A DNA stretch of 64,000 nt from Erysipelotrichaceae bacterium (GTDB lineage Bacteria; Bacillota_I; Bacilli_A; Erysipelotrichales; Erysipelotrichaceae): assembly GCA_009773735.1 (NCBI GenBank), contig WSYG01000001.1, positions 1 to 64,000 on the forward strand. Direction: 5' to 3'. A model generated the notes under the pieces. That model was not told the DNA's origin and ran no database searches. It worked only from the letters and a program-made list of their open reading frames with translations. Made by a program: the position numbers and the translations under genes. Positions 15,464-24,256 of this stretch are shown piece after piece. Position 1 is the first letter of the stretch, and the number at the start of each line of letters is the position of its first letter.

Positions 15464-16669
15464 TTATTGAAAACTATTAAATATTGATGTGGCCAGTGCC
15501 TCTAGTGCAGGCTCATTGTCTTCTTTTAGCGTCGATTTGATGAGCAGTGGTTCACCAATCAGACTAATGTTTTTTAACTTGCTTAAATAGCCTGTGACTG
15601 TCTCCTGAGATTTACCACCCCAACTACTGTTAAAGATCAAAGAGATCTTACGATTTTGAACATTGAGGGCTGCCATTTCGTGAAGTAAGGCGTGGTTTTT
15701 GTAGAAGACATCAGCATTATAAGTTGGGGTTGCTATAACGATATTGGAATACTTCCAGATTTCAGCAATTACATACGACAAATCATATTGAGAGATGTCC
15801 ATGATCTTCATATTTTTGATTCCAAAACGAGCTAATTTATTGGCCAAGACATCAACAACCATTTCAGTGTTATTGTACATGGAACCATAGATCAACAATA
15901 CACTTTGGACTTCAGGTTGATAAGTGCTCCATTGTTCATACTTTTGAATGATAAATGCCAATTCAGCTCCACGGTATAAAGGACCATGAAGTGGACAAAT
16001 CATGTTGATTTCCAGTTCATTAAACTTAGACAAGATTGATTGAACAGGACCTCCGAATTTCCCAACGATGTTGGAATAGTATCGACGAGATTCAGATAAA
16101 TAGTCTAAGTTAAAATCACATTCATCGGCAAAGATGCCCCCGTTTAATCCTCCAAAAGTCCCAAAAGCATCTGCAGAGAAAAGAATTTTCTCACTTGTTT
16201 CATACGTAAACATGACTTCTGGCCAATGAACCATTGGAGCTGTAAAAAACTTAAGGGTATGTTTACCTAAAGACAATTCATCTTGATCCTTGATGATCAT
16301 ATAATTGGCTTTAGCATCAATTGGATAAAATTGTTCAAAGAACTGAAAAGTTTTCGCATTGCCTACTAGCTTAACATTTGGATAATGCCTCAGCATCGTT
16401 ACGATGTTACCACAATGATCAGGTTCCATATGATTGATGATCAGATAATCCAAAGTCTTACCATTCAAGGCATATTGAACATTGGTTAAAAACAAGTCGC
16501 TGATGGAGACATCAACTGTATCCAATAAGGCTGTTTTTTCATCTATGATCACAAAAGCATTATAGGCAATCCCATTATTAAGCGGAAACATATTTTCAAA
16601 TCGGGATAGGCGACGTTCATTGCCCCCTACCCAAAAGATATTGTGTGTAATTTCATGTGTGTTATGCAT
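15464..16669 (-). CDS. Flavodiiron protein (A-type flavoprotein)
   Basis: 401-residue oxygen or nitric-oxide reductase. Residues 1-250 form a metallo-beta-lactamase-like diiron domain with the HxExDH motif HMEPDHCG (His80, Glu82, Asp84, His85) and further ligands in MVHWPEVM, FSADAFGTFGG and CPLHGPLYRG. Residues about 255-400 form a flavodoxin domain (VLLIYGSMYNNTEMV binds the FMN phosphate; PTYNAD follows). It reduces O2 to water or NO to N2O in the cytosol of anaerobes, taking electrons from rubredoxin, whose gene is at 13383. It has its own TATAAT (16695-16700, minus strand) and a GAGG ribosome site. Confidence 0.95.
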   Translation of the reverse strand: MHNTHEITHNIFWVGGNERRLSRFENMFPLNNGIAYNAFVIIDEKTALLDTVDVSISDLFLTNVQYALNGKTLDYLIINHMEPDHCGNIVTMLRHYPNVKLVGNAKTFQFFEQFYPIDAKANYMIIKDQDELSLGKHTLKFFTAPMVHWPEVMFTYETSEKILFSADAFGTFGGLNGGIFADECDFNLDYLSESRRYYSNIVGKFGGPVQSILSKFNELEINMICPLHGPLYRGAELAFIIQKYEQWSTYQPEVQSVLLIYGSMYNNTEMVVDVLANKLARFGIKNMKIMDISQYDLSYVIAEIWKYSNIVIATPTYNADVFYKNHALLHEMAALNVQNRKISLIFNSSWGGKSQETVTGYLSKLKNISLIGEPLLIKSTLKEDNEPALEALATSIFNSFQ

Positions 16670-16694
16670 AAGTTGAACCTCTTTGTCGTTAAAT

Positions 16695-16700
16695 ATTATA
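16695..16700 (-). promoter_or_regulatory. -10 box upstream of the flavodiiron gene
   Basis: Perfect TATAAT on the minus strand, 25 bp upstream of the ATG. No convincing -35 at 16-18 bp spacing. Confidence 0.5.
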
Positions 16701-16769
16701 CTCCATAACCTATAAGTAAAGCCAATATTTGACCTATAAGGCTAAACATCATAAATATCTGCATCCTAT

Positions 16770-16798
16770 TTGACAAGCATGAAATCTAAACATAGAAT
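16770..16798 (+). promoter_or_regulatory. Strong sigma-A promoter for the DUF4870-like gene
   Basis: Perfect TTGACA (16770-16775), 17-bp spacer, TAGAAT (16793-16798). An AAAAGGAG ribosome site precedes the ATG at 16826. Confidence 0.85.
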
Positions 16799-16825
16799 AA
16801 AAATAGATTCACTAAAAGGAGAATT

Positions 16826-17149
16826 ATGAAAGAAATTACTGGTTTTGACGCTTCTGATATCGAAAAGAATAAAGTCATCGCTGCTTTGGCTTATCTTATC
16901 TTCTTTTTACCTTTATTGGCAGCTCCCGATTCAAAATTCGGGAAATTCCATGCCAACCAAGGTTTTTGGATTTTGATTGCTGGTATTATTGTTTCCTATA
17001 TCTTGCGCTTTATTCCATTGATTGGGGGCTTACTGAATGGTGTCTTAAGTTTAGGATTGTTTGTGCTCATTGTTTATCTGGCCTACAATGCTTATTCAGG
17101 TAAAGCATTTGAGTTACCTGTTGTAGGAAATATCGTAATCTTTAAGTAA
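16826..17149 (+). CDS. Small DUF4870-like membrane protein
   Basis: 107-residue protein with about three hydrophobic helices (18-34, 46-63 and 68-88). The pattern IAALAYLIFFLPLL followed by KFGKFHANQGFWILI matches small DUF4870-type proteins, where a H-x-NQ/KQ segment lies between the first two helices. Function unknown. It has one of the best promoters in the window and its own terminator, so it may be highly expressed. Confidence 0.75.
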   Translation: MKEITGFDASDIEKNKVIAALAYLIFFLPLLAAPDSKFGKFHANQGFWILIAGIIVSYILRFIPLIGGLLNGVLSLGLFVLIVYLAYNAYSGKAFELPVVGNIVIFK

Positions 17150-17168
17150 AAGCGCTATGCGCTTTTTT
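17148..17168. terminator. Terminator between the DUF4870-like and HAD genes
   Basis: AAAAGCGC/GCGCTTTT stem with a 3-nt TAT loop and a further TT on the plus strand. The symmetric A/T flanks allow action on the minus-strand HAD operon too. Confidence 0.85.
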
Positions 17169-17182
17169 AGACGATTGTATTT

Positions 17183-17896
17183 TTAAATTAGAGCAGGTAA
17201 GCTTTGGACATACAGTAAAAAATCTGCATAAGACCCTTTATGATCAGCTTGGATTTCACGTTGTTGACGATGAATCAAATGTGTCGTAATGAGATAGGTC
17301 TGTATCCCAACAGAATTAGCAGCCATATCTTCTTGGGCATCATTGCCAACCATCAGACATTCAGAGGCATCCTTATGGATGTCTTTTAATATTTCCTCAA
17401 AGTATTGGACTTGTGGTTTACAGTAGTGGTTATCTTCAAATGAAGTGACATATGCGAAATCTTTTCGATCTAGGCCTGTCCATGAGATCCGCTTTTCAAT
17501 GGCGATCCGAGGGAACATGGGATTGGTTGCGATCACCAAGGTATACCCTTTTTCCTTTAATAGACGAACGGCTTCCTTGACTTCTGCACTTTCTATGACA
17601 GCGGCTTTTAATAAATCAAAATCAGATTGATAAAACAATTCAAATCGTCGTTGCATTTCAGATAGTTTTTCATTAACGACTGATCCTAAAGCTTCCATGA
17701 AAACAACTTCATTGGTGCGATGCGTGGTATCTTTGACCATAGCGATCGTCGCATCCCAAATCAGTTTAATGAATGCTTCTGGGGGATACATATCTGTAAA
17801 ACGACTGGATAAAGCACTAAAATAGATCTTCTCAAAGGCTTTGGCATCGATCGGTAATAAAGTCCCATCTAAATCAAAAAGAATCGTGTTCAACAT
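17183..17896 (-). CDS. HAD-family hydrolase
   Basis: 237-residue haloacid-dehalogenase-type phosphatase. Motif I FDLDGTLLP has the nucleophile Asp and the second Asp at residues 8 and 10; motif II is VIATNPMFPR; the motif III lysine falls around DNHYCKP; motif IV is CLMVGNDAQEDMAA. An alpha-helical cap lies between motifs I and II, as in PGP-like subfamily IA enzymes. Substrate unknown. It is the last gene of the speD-speE unit, starting 3 bp after the speE end, though no role in polyamine synthesis is known for it. Confidence 0.85.
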   Translation of the reverse strand: MLNTILFDLDGTLLPIDAKAFEKIYFSALSSRFTDMYPPEAFIKLIWDATIAMVKDTTHRTNEVVFMEALGSVVNEKLSEMQRRFELFYQSDFDLLKAAVIESAEVKEAVRLLKEKGYTLVIATNPMFPRIAIEKRISWTGLDRKDFAYVTSFEDNHYCKPQVQYFEEILKDIHKDASECLMVGNDAQEDMAANSVGIQTYLITTHLIHRQQREIQADHKGSYADFLLYVQSLPALI

Positions 17897-17898
17897 AA

Positions 17899-18747
17899 TT
17901 ACTCCTTATTTAGTAAGTCGATGACATAATTTGGTAAAGCAAAGGATCCAATATGTAAAGCAGGATTATAGTACTTGGTTTGTAGATTCAAACTGTTCCA
18001 GTGCTCAAAATTTGCATCCTTGATGGGATCATATTTCTTACTGGCAAAGCCAAATAACCAGTGTCCTGAAGCGTAAGTTGGGATAAAGGCTTGATAGACC
18101 TTGGCGATTGGAAAAGCTTCCTTGATGCGTTTATGGGCTCTTTGCATGTTTTTTTGATAGTGTTCATAAAAAGGAGATTCATGTTGATTGACCAAAATGC
18201 CATCGTCTTTTAGTGCTGTGAAACAATCTTTGTAGAAACTTTGGGTAAAAAGGCCTTCACCGACACTAAAGGGATCTGTTGAATCTACAATGATCAAATC
18301 GTATTCATTCTTTTTGGTTGCGATGAATGCCAACCCATCCATGAAATATAAGTGAACCCGAGAGTCACTTAAACCACTGGTTGAATTGGGAAAGTATTTT
18401 TTACACACTGTAACGACTTCTTCATCAATCTCAACCATATCAACATGTGTTACATATGGATAACGACATAATTCACGAACCGTTCCACCGTCCCCTGCCC
18501 CAATGACCAATATACGATGTGCTTTAGGGTGAACAGCCATAGGGACATGGACAATCATATCATGATAAATGAACTCATCTTTTTCTGTGATCATCACATA
18601 GTCATCAAGAGTAAAAAAACGTCCCAGTTCTTCATTCTCAAAAACCTCAAGTTTTTGAAACTTGGTTTGGGTAGAGAATAAAGTTTTGCTGACTTTGATT
18701 GAAAAGTTGATCGTATCAGAATGCTTTTCAGTGAACCATTTTTCCAT
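17899..18747 (-). CDS. speE: Spermidine synthase
   Basis: 282-residue aminopropyltransferase that makes spermidine from putrescine and decarboxylated SAM in the cytosol. N-terminal beta-strand tetramerisation part (1-60), then a Rossmann domain with the nucleotide loop VIGAGDGGTVRE (residues 81-92), VEIDEEVV, DGLAFI and DSTDP, the acidic pocket that binds the diamine. The gatekeeping segment GEGLFTQSFY is conserved. A GGAG-containing ribosome site precedes ATG 18747. It follows speD by 9 bp, so both enzymes of the pathway are made together. Confidence 0.95.
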   Translation of the reverse strand: MEKWFTEKHSDTINFSIKVSKTLFSTQTKFQKLEVFENEELGRFFTLDDYVMITEKDEFIYHDMIVHVPMAVHPKAHRILVIGAGDGGTVRELCRYPYVTHVDMVEIDEEVVTVCKKYFPNSTSGLSDSRVHLYFMDGLAFIATKKNEYDLIIVDSTDPFSVGEGLFTQSFYKDCFTALKDDGILVNQHESPFYEHYQKNMQRAHKRIKEAFPIAKVYQAFIPTYASGHWLFGFASKKYDPIKDANFEHWNSLNLQTKYYNPALHIGSFALPNYVIDLLNKE

Positions 18748-18755
18748 AGGACTCC

Positions 18756-19577
18756 TTACGCTTCATCATTCAAGTGATAAATGTTGGTCCCGTTAAAGAT
18801 CTCGGTCATTTCTTCCTTGATGTTGAGTTTGATGACTTTCTTAAGACTTTCAGATAGTTCATCAGGATTCTTCTTAAACATATAATTATTCAGATCCATC
18901 TCTTTCAGCATCATTTTGGTATGAAAAATGTTGTTTTGAAAGACATTCACATCCACAGCTTCATATTTCCGTAGTGTTTCTGATGCGATAAAGTTTTGGA
19001 TCGAGCTGATCTCATGATCGATGAAAAATTTCTTTCCTTCAACAGAACGAGTAAAGCCTCTGACACGATAATCGATCGTAATGATGTCTGAATCAAAACT
19101 GCCAATCAGATAATCCAGGGCTTTTAAAGGTGAGATTTTACCACAGGTTGAAACATCGATATCCACTCTAAATGTCGAGATTTGATTGTCAGGATGATAT
19201 TCAGGATATGTGTGAACCGTAACATGGCTTTTATCCAAATGAGCTACGATGGTTTCTGGTTTGATGATCTCTTCAATTACCGCGACATTACAAGATTTAT
19301 CCAACAAATGATCCATCACGGGTTCTTCACTGATCAATACAGTAACACTGGCGCCTTGTGGATCATAATCTTGTTTGGCAATGTTTAAGATACTGGCTCC
19401 GATGATGTTTGTAACTTCAGCTAAGATTTTAGTCAATCTGGTTGAATTATATTGTTCATCGATGTAGGTAAGATAATCCTTGCGTTCCTGACGGGTTGCC
19501 GCATAACATATGTCATAAATATTAAAACTGAGTGTTTTAGTCAAATTATTGAACCCATATAAAGCAATTTTTTTCAT
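18756..19577 (-). CDS. speD: S-adenosylmethionine decarboxylase, E. coli type
   Basis: 273-residue proenzyme that cleaves itself to give a pyruvoyl cofactor; it supplies decarboxylated SAM to SpeE. It matches the E. coli SpeD class over its whole length: [30 protein letters not shown], and the processing site [14 protein letters not shown], where Ser117 becomes the pyruvoyl group, then [19 protein letters not shown] and [11 protein letters not shown]. Many Bacillota instead carry the short (about 125-residue) SpeH type, so this class is less usual here. The start is moved to ATG 19577, matching the family N-terminus and preceded by AAGGAAAG. Confidence 0.95.
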   Translation of the reverse strand: MKKIALYGFNNLTKTLSFNIYDICYAATRQERKDYLTYIDEQYNSTRLTKILAEVTNIIGASILNIAKQDYDPQGASVTVLISEEPVMDHLLDKSCNVAVIEEIIKPETIVAHLDKSHVTVHTYPEYHPDNQISTFRVDIDVSTCGKISPLKALDYLIGSFDSDIITIDYRVRGFTRSVEGKKFFIDHEISSIQNFIASETLRKYEAVDVNVFQNNIFHTKMMLKEMDLNNYMFKKNPDELSESLKKVIKLNIKEEMTEIFNGTNIYHLNDEA

Positions 19578-19609
19578 GATTCTCTTTCCTTCCCATAAAT
19601 ACATACCAC

Positions 19610-19638
19610 ATTATACCTAAGATAAGACTATTTCTCCA
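19610..19638 (-). promoter_or_regulatory. Promoter for speD-speE-HAD
   Basis: Minus strand: TGGAGA (19638-19633), 17-bp spacer, perfect TATAAT (19615-19610), 33 bp before the speD ATG. No terminator is visible between the GH31 stop (19644) and this promoter, so readthrough from the sugar operon into speD is possible. Confidence 0.6.
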
Positions 19639-19643
19639 TTAGT

Positions 19644-21983
19644 TTAGGATAAGAGGTTAGCTGCAGCCATCAATGCTTTGACCATGGCGACAAGTTCTTT
19701 TTCTTTCTTGTGTTTTCTGTAAGCACTGTTAAGTGTGGCATTGTCAAAGGCAGACAATAAATCCGCTTTAACATCTACACTTGCTAATGCATTGGCTAAA
19801 CCAAGTTTTAATTGTTTTCTCAATAGGAATTTCTGATCAACTTTTTCAATTGAACTAAACTTTAGACTGATGTTGGCAGTAATGTCCATACCCGAAAGTG
19901 CAATCAATGTAGAAGTCTCCGTATAGATAGCTTTGAAGTCGCCTTTTACATGCAATCCTACGATTTCGATTTCATAGTTTCTTAAGAATGGTAAGTAAGG
20001 TTTGGTTTTCTTGTCTGTTTTTATTGTAAAGACCTTGTCTTTATAATTGAGTTCTGTGCAGAAAAACTCTTTTTTTTGATATGCAATGGTTTCATTGTCA
20101 TCTTCGATCAACGTATATTCAGCATGCTCTGATGCAAAAACTTTGATTATGAGTGTTGTGGGATTACCAACAGGATCTTCACTATCTTCCCATTTCGATA
20201 AAGGAATAATACTATCTTGACGAACAAATAGTGGTATGGACTGGATGTCACTATAAACATCGATCCAACGTCTGCCATTATATTCTAGAGCAGTATTATA
20301 GTCGATCCAAATTCCTTCAGGAAGATAAACTTTGGTCACTGAACGATTAAGTGTTTTGATCATTGGGCTAATAACTGGTGCTACCAATAAACTTCTACCT
20401 AAGAAATAGTTATTTCTTGCTTTATAGGCTTGTGGATCTTTAGGAAATTCATAATAAAGCGGCGTTAAAAAAGGTACGCCTTTAACAGAGTTTTGGTGAA
20501 GTCCTGTATATAAATAAGGAACCAATCTCATTCTTAAACGCATCGCATCAGCAATGGCGCTTTTAAAGGGTTCTACCAATAACCAAGGTTCCCTGATGCA
20601 CATCTCATTTCTAGATGAATGTAGTCTGAGAATTGGACTAAAACAACCAAATTGAACCCAACGAGTCAAGAGTTCAGGTTCTTCCAAACCTTTGAAATGA
20701 CCCCCGATATCATGACTCCACCAACTAAAATTCACATTGGCTGCAGTTGCGGTAAAATAAGGCTGAAATGCTAAGGATTCCCAAGTAGACACTGTGTCAC
20801 CTGAAAAACCAATAGGATAACGGTGTCCTCCAAATTGAGTCCATCGAGAAAAAGTAAAAGGTCTTTTATTTGTGTCACGAGCGAAATCTAACGCATGTCT
20901 ATGATTTAAAACAAAAAGAGGATCAACCCCAACCATGCTTGTCTTTGTTCCTTGCTGCCAATCGATCCACCAGAAATCGACCCCTTTTTCTTCATACGGA
21001 TGATGAAGGATCTTAAAATACCCTTCCGCAAAATGAGGATCTTCGATTTGAAATGGGATGGTTACTTTACTTGATGGATCAATGCCCATCCAAGCACAGA
21101 ATTCTTTGTATTGAATTTCATGTGGTCGTATGCCTAAAGCTGGATGTAGATTAACAGATGTCTTTAATTTTCTTTGATGCAGTTGTTTGATAAAACCTTC
21201 AAAATCTGGAAAATACTTGGGATTGACCGTATAACCAGTCCAACCATACCAATAATTTTGATTTTCCACCTCAGTAAGATGCCAATCCATATCGATGATA
21301 CAGACAGATAGCGGGATATTCATCTTGCCAAACTGATCGACCGTATCTAAGAGTTGTTGATCCGTGTAATTCCAATATTTGCTCCACCAGTTACCCAACA
21401 CATATCGCGGAAACTTAGGAACAACCCCCATGAATCTGACCATTTCAGAATGGACTTCTTTAAAATCATTTCGAGATGCGATAAATATCATGTCTGTATT
21501 TTTATTGAGTCGAGCTTTGATGGAACCATCCGGTTGAAACAAAGGTGTTTGTGAATCATCTAAAATAACATATCCATCTTCTGAAAAGTATCCATCATTA
21601 AGTTTCAGTTCACCGTTAACTTGATCCAGGGTTCTTGCTGTTCCCAATAGATTATGACCTGTTTTTTGACCATATAAATATGGTTTAGGATAGCCTTTAA
21701 CGCTTACCTTTAAGTTATTCTTTGGATCCAATAATGGATTAAAACTCAATATAAAAATCTCATTCTCAATGACAAGGTTTTCTTTCGTTAATGTTTTGGT
21801 AAAAGAAACACGGTCAGTATGACGACTTATGACATTTAAACTTGGTTCATCTGTAAACAAAGTATTTGGTGCGATTTCCAAGCGAAAACAATGACGAGTC
21901 AGTAATGTTAATCTATATTGACCGGTTTGAATCATATTTTCATGATTCATCTTGAAATCAAGATCCGGATGCAGACGGGACAT
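19644..21983 (-). CDS. GH31 family alpha-glycosidase
   Basis: 779-residue cytosolic retaining alpha-glycosidase (no signal peptide). Layout: N-terminal beta-sandwich (about 1-190), GH31 barrel starting PKFPRYVLGNWWSKYW, then proximal and distal beta domains. Catalytic residues by motif: nucleophile Asp341 in FWWIDWQQG (most alpha-glucosidases read WxDMNE) and acid/base Asp396 in FSGDTVSTW; SHDIGGH is also conserved. The last 90 residues form an unusual helical tail. The start is ATG 21983 with AAAGG 6 nt upstream; an in-frame TTG at 21989 is less likely. Last gene of the large sugar operon. It probably removes alpha-linked sugars from the imported glycan; substrate unknown. Confidence 0.85.
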   Translation of the reverse strand: MSRLHPDLDFKMNHENMIQTGQYRLTLLTRHCFRLEIAPNTLFTDEPSLNVISRHTDRVSFTKTLTKENLVIENEIFILSFNPLLDPKNNLKVSVKGYPKPYLYGQKTGHNLLGTARTLDQVNGELKLNDGYFSEDGYVILDDSQTPLFQPDGSIKARLNKNTDMIFIASRNDFKEVHSEMVRFMGVVPKFPRYVLGNWWSKYWNYTDQQLLDTVDQFGKMNIPLSVCIIDMDWHLTEVENQNYWYGWTGYTVNPKYFPDFEGFIKQLHQRKLKTSVNLHPALGIRPHEIQYKEFCAWMGIDPSSKVTIPFQIEDPHFAEGYFKILHHPYEEKGVDFWWIDWQQGTKTSMVGVDPLFVLNHRHALDFARDTNKRPFTFSRWTQFGGHRYPIGFSGDTVSTWESLAFQPYFTATAANVNFSWWSHDIGGHFKGLEEPELLTRWVQFGCFSPILRLHSSRNEMCIREPWLLVEPFKSAIADAMRLRMRLVPYLYTGLHQNSVKGVPFLTPLYYEFPKDPQAYKARNNYFLGRSLLVAPVISPMIKTLNRSVTKVYLPEGIWIDYNTALEYNGRRWIDVYSDIQSIPLFVRQDSIIPLSKWEDSEDPVGNPTTLIIKVFASEHAEYTLIEDDNETIAYQKKEFFCTELNYKDKVFTIKTDKKTKPYLPFLRNYEIEIVGLHVKGDFKAIYTETSTLIALSGMDITANISLKFSSIEKVDQKFLLRKQLKLGLANALASVDVKADLLSAFDNATLNSAYRKHKKEKELVAMVKALMAAANLLS

Positions 21984-21985
21984 AA

Positions 21986-24256
21986 TCAACCTTTCTTAAT
22001 CAAAGTCAGCGATGTGCCTTTAAGATGGAGTTCTTGGTTGGCAGTGTCAACCACAACAGGTCCATCGACCAGATAAGTGTTTGACTCTATTTTAACATAC
22101 CCTTCTGAAGAGAAATGAAGGATGATGTGTTTTTTATGCGACTCGATTTTTCGAAGTTCAATGGTACTATACACCAGTTTTAAATCTGGATAAATAAGCA
22201 AATCAATGGGTAAAATCAAACCACTTCGTGCTGGAAGTTCTATGGGTCGATGATTAAACAGGGCTTTCCCCTTCTTAGTGATCAAATCCATCCAAGGATC
22301 ATCAGAATAGTTATTAAGACACAAAAATCTTCCCAATGGTCCACTCATTTCACGCATATCGATCCAATCAAAGGAATCCAGAGACGGTTTTAATTGAACC
22401 AACTTACTGATTTGTCGATACACATCTAAATCTTCTATTGTGGATGTAGGTACGGCTGCTCCCAAGAATACAACTTTTCCGCGATTCAAGTTTTTCACAA
22501 ACCCAATGACTTCCTTGTCTTTAGTTTGAGCAAAAACATGATCAAAATCACCTTGCACACTTTGGATCAAATTTACTGGAATGTCAGTGTATTGAAATGC
22601 ATCGATCTTATCTGTCTTAGGATCTTCTATTTTACTCACAGATAAGGCATCTTTGAGAATCATACATGGATCATAATTTTCATCCATGATTGGAATATGA
22701 CCTATCATAATCAGTCTTCCGCCGTTATGAACATAATCAATAAGTTTTTGTTGAACATTTCGTGGACAGACATCATGTGTCATCATCCACAAGGTAGGTG
22801 TATTTTTAGGATTGAAATCCTCTATTTGAACTTCAATGGCATTGAAGTTGAGATGTTCAATGGTACAAAAACGAGCCATCCCATCAAACTGGATTGCATT
22901 TCTAAAATGTCTTAAAGTTTCGTGTTCAGTTTTGACTATTTTATTAAAGTATTCAGTCATATAATCATCGATTAAAAATCCAATCGTCGTCTCTGTAACA
23001 GGTTGAGCTTGAATTAGTGCTATTCCATAAGCATTCATCATCGAAGTCAATTTTGGATAGCGATAATAATGAGAGCGGAATGAACCATCTTTACGAATCG
23101 GATGACCCCAGTCATGGCGTTTATAGGGAGAAATCTCAGGAAAGTTTTCACCATCCATAAACAAGTAATGATTGATGGCCTTCATACCAGAGGAAAGACA
23201 CAATCTGGTATGCAGATCTGTCATTGAGCTTTGACTTCCACTAAAATCTCCATTTCCCCCTGCTTGAAATTCAATCGAAAAGAGTGCTTGATCTTCATTT
23301 TGAAGTGCTTTGGTCATTTCGTTGACCAATAAGAGTTGATGAAAATTATCTTCTCCGATACGTAACGGATAGACATCGGTGGCACAAACCATGCCTTTAA
23401 TTTGAATGGCTTTTAACAGTTGCGATAACCCGATTGGAAAACTGCGGCCTTGATCACCAAAACCATGAATATTGATGACCGGTAAAACGGTCATCCCACA
23501 AGCTTTAGCGATATCCCACAACCGTTGCGCGTAAATAGAAATGACTTCCCTGTAATAATGGGAATATGCCTGCAAAATATATCGCCCATTTTCTTGATCA
23601 GGATGACATAATTCTTCGGAAACCCACACTGTTGAATGGTCACGCTTTTTTGTCACTTTTAGATACTCTGTAAAACGTTCTAAATTATCAGGATTGAGAT
23701 CGATCATGTTTTTGACCCAAGCAATCATCCCAATTTCATTGTCCAGTTGAATCATGATTATTTTCCCTGCGTGATCGATTTGTCGAGGATTGAGTATCTT
23801 AAACACAGCTTTGTACCAAGCCTTGATCAGTTTATCTGCTTGCGGATGAAGATAGCTCAAGTAATGAAGATGATCTCCTTTTTGATCAATGATGGATAAC
23901 TCTGGGTAACTCGAAAAAACCCATTTTGGTATACCTTCATTGATGGTTTCAGCCATAATGTAAGGTCCTGGTCGAGCAATGATCCAAAGACCAAGCTGTG
24001 CAGCTAAATCTAAGAACCCAGATAGATTGCGCATGGGATGAGAATGCCCATCAAAATCAAATTGCCCTTCTTCTATTTCATGCCAAAGCCATGGTATATA
24101 GGTAGCAACTGTGTTGAATCCTGTTTCTTTGAGGAGTTTTAGTCTCGATTCCCATTGATTCTCAGGAGTTCTGAAATAATGGAATTCAGCAGCATGAATA
24201 ATCTGAGGTCTTCCTGATATGATAAACGATCCGTTTTTTATTTCAATCTCTGACAT
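21986..24256 (-). CDS. GH35-like beta-glycosidase (paralogue A)
   Basis: 756-residue cytosolic enzyme. The N-terminal barrel resembles GH35 beta-galactosidases: FIISGRPQIIHAAEFHYFR, GFNTVATYIPWLWHE, ARPGPYIMAE. By position the acid/base is Glu174 in IQLDNEIGM (GH35 usually has QxENEYG) and the nucleophile is Glu329 in LFSIEFQAGG. A flavodoxin-like middle region (about 430-620, TLWMMTHDVC, LIDYVHNGGRLIMIGH) recalls the trimerisation domain of GH42 enzymes, followed by beta domains. It is a paralogue of the gene at 42322-44652. The changed acid/base context means galactose specificity should not be assumed. It overlaps its neighbours and has an AAAGGAG site. Confidence 0.75.
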   Translation of the reverse strand: MSEIEIKNGSFIISGRPQIIHAAEFHYFRTPENQWESRLKLLKETGFNTVATYIPWLWHEIEEGQFDFDGHSHPMRNLSGFLDLAAQLGLWIIARPGPYIMAETINEGIPKWVFSSYPELSIIDQKGDHLHYLSYLHPQADKLIKAWYKAVFKILNPRQIDHAGKIIMIQLDNEIGMIAWVKNMIDLNPDNLERFTEYLKVTKKRDHSTVWVSEELCHPDQENGRYILQAYSHYYREVISIYAQRLWDIAKACGMTVLPVINIHGFGDQGRSFPIGLSQLLKAIQIKGMVCATDVYPLRIGEDNFHQLLLVNEMTKALQNEDQALFSIEFQAGGNGDFSGSQSSMTDLHTRLCLSSGMKAINHYLFMDGENFPEISPYKRHDWGHPIRKDGSFRSHYYRYPKLTSMMNAYGIALIQAQPVTETTIGFLIDDYMTEYFNKIVKTEHETLRHFRNAIQFDGMARFCTIEHLNFNAIEVQIEDFNPKNTPTLWMMTHDVCPRNVQQKLIDYVHNGGRLIMIGHIPIMDENYDPCMILKDALSVSKIEDPKTDKIDAFQYTDIPVNLIQSVQGDFDHVFAQTKDKEVIGFVKNLNRGKVVFLGAAVPTSTIEDLDVYRQISKLVQLKPSLDSFDWIDMREMSGPLGRFLCLNNYSDDPWMDLITKKGKALFNHRPIELPARSGLILPIDLLIYPDLKLVYSTIELRKIESHKKHIILHFSSEGYVKIESNTYLVDGPVVVDTANQELHLKGTSLTLIKKG

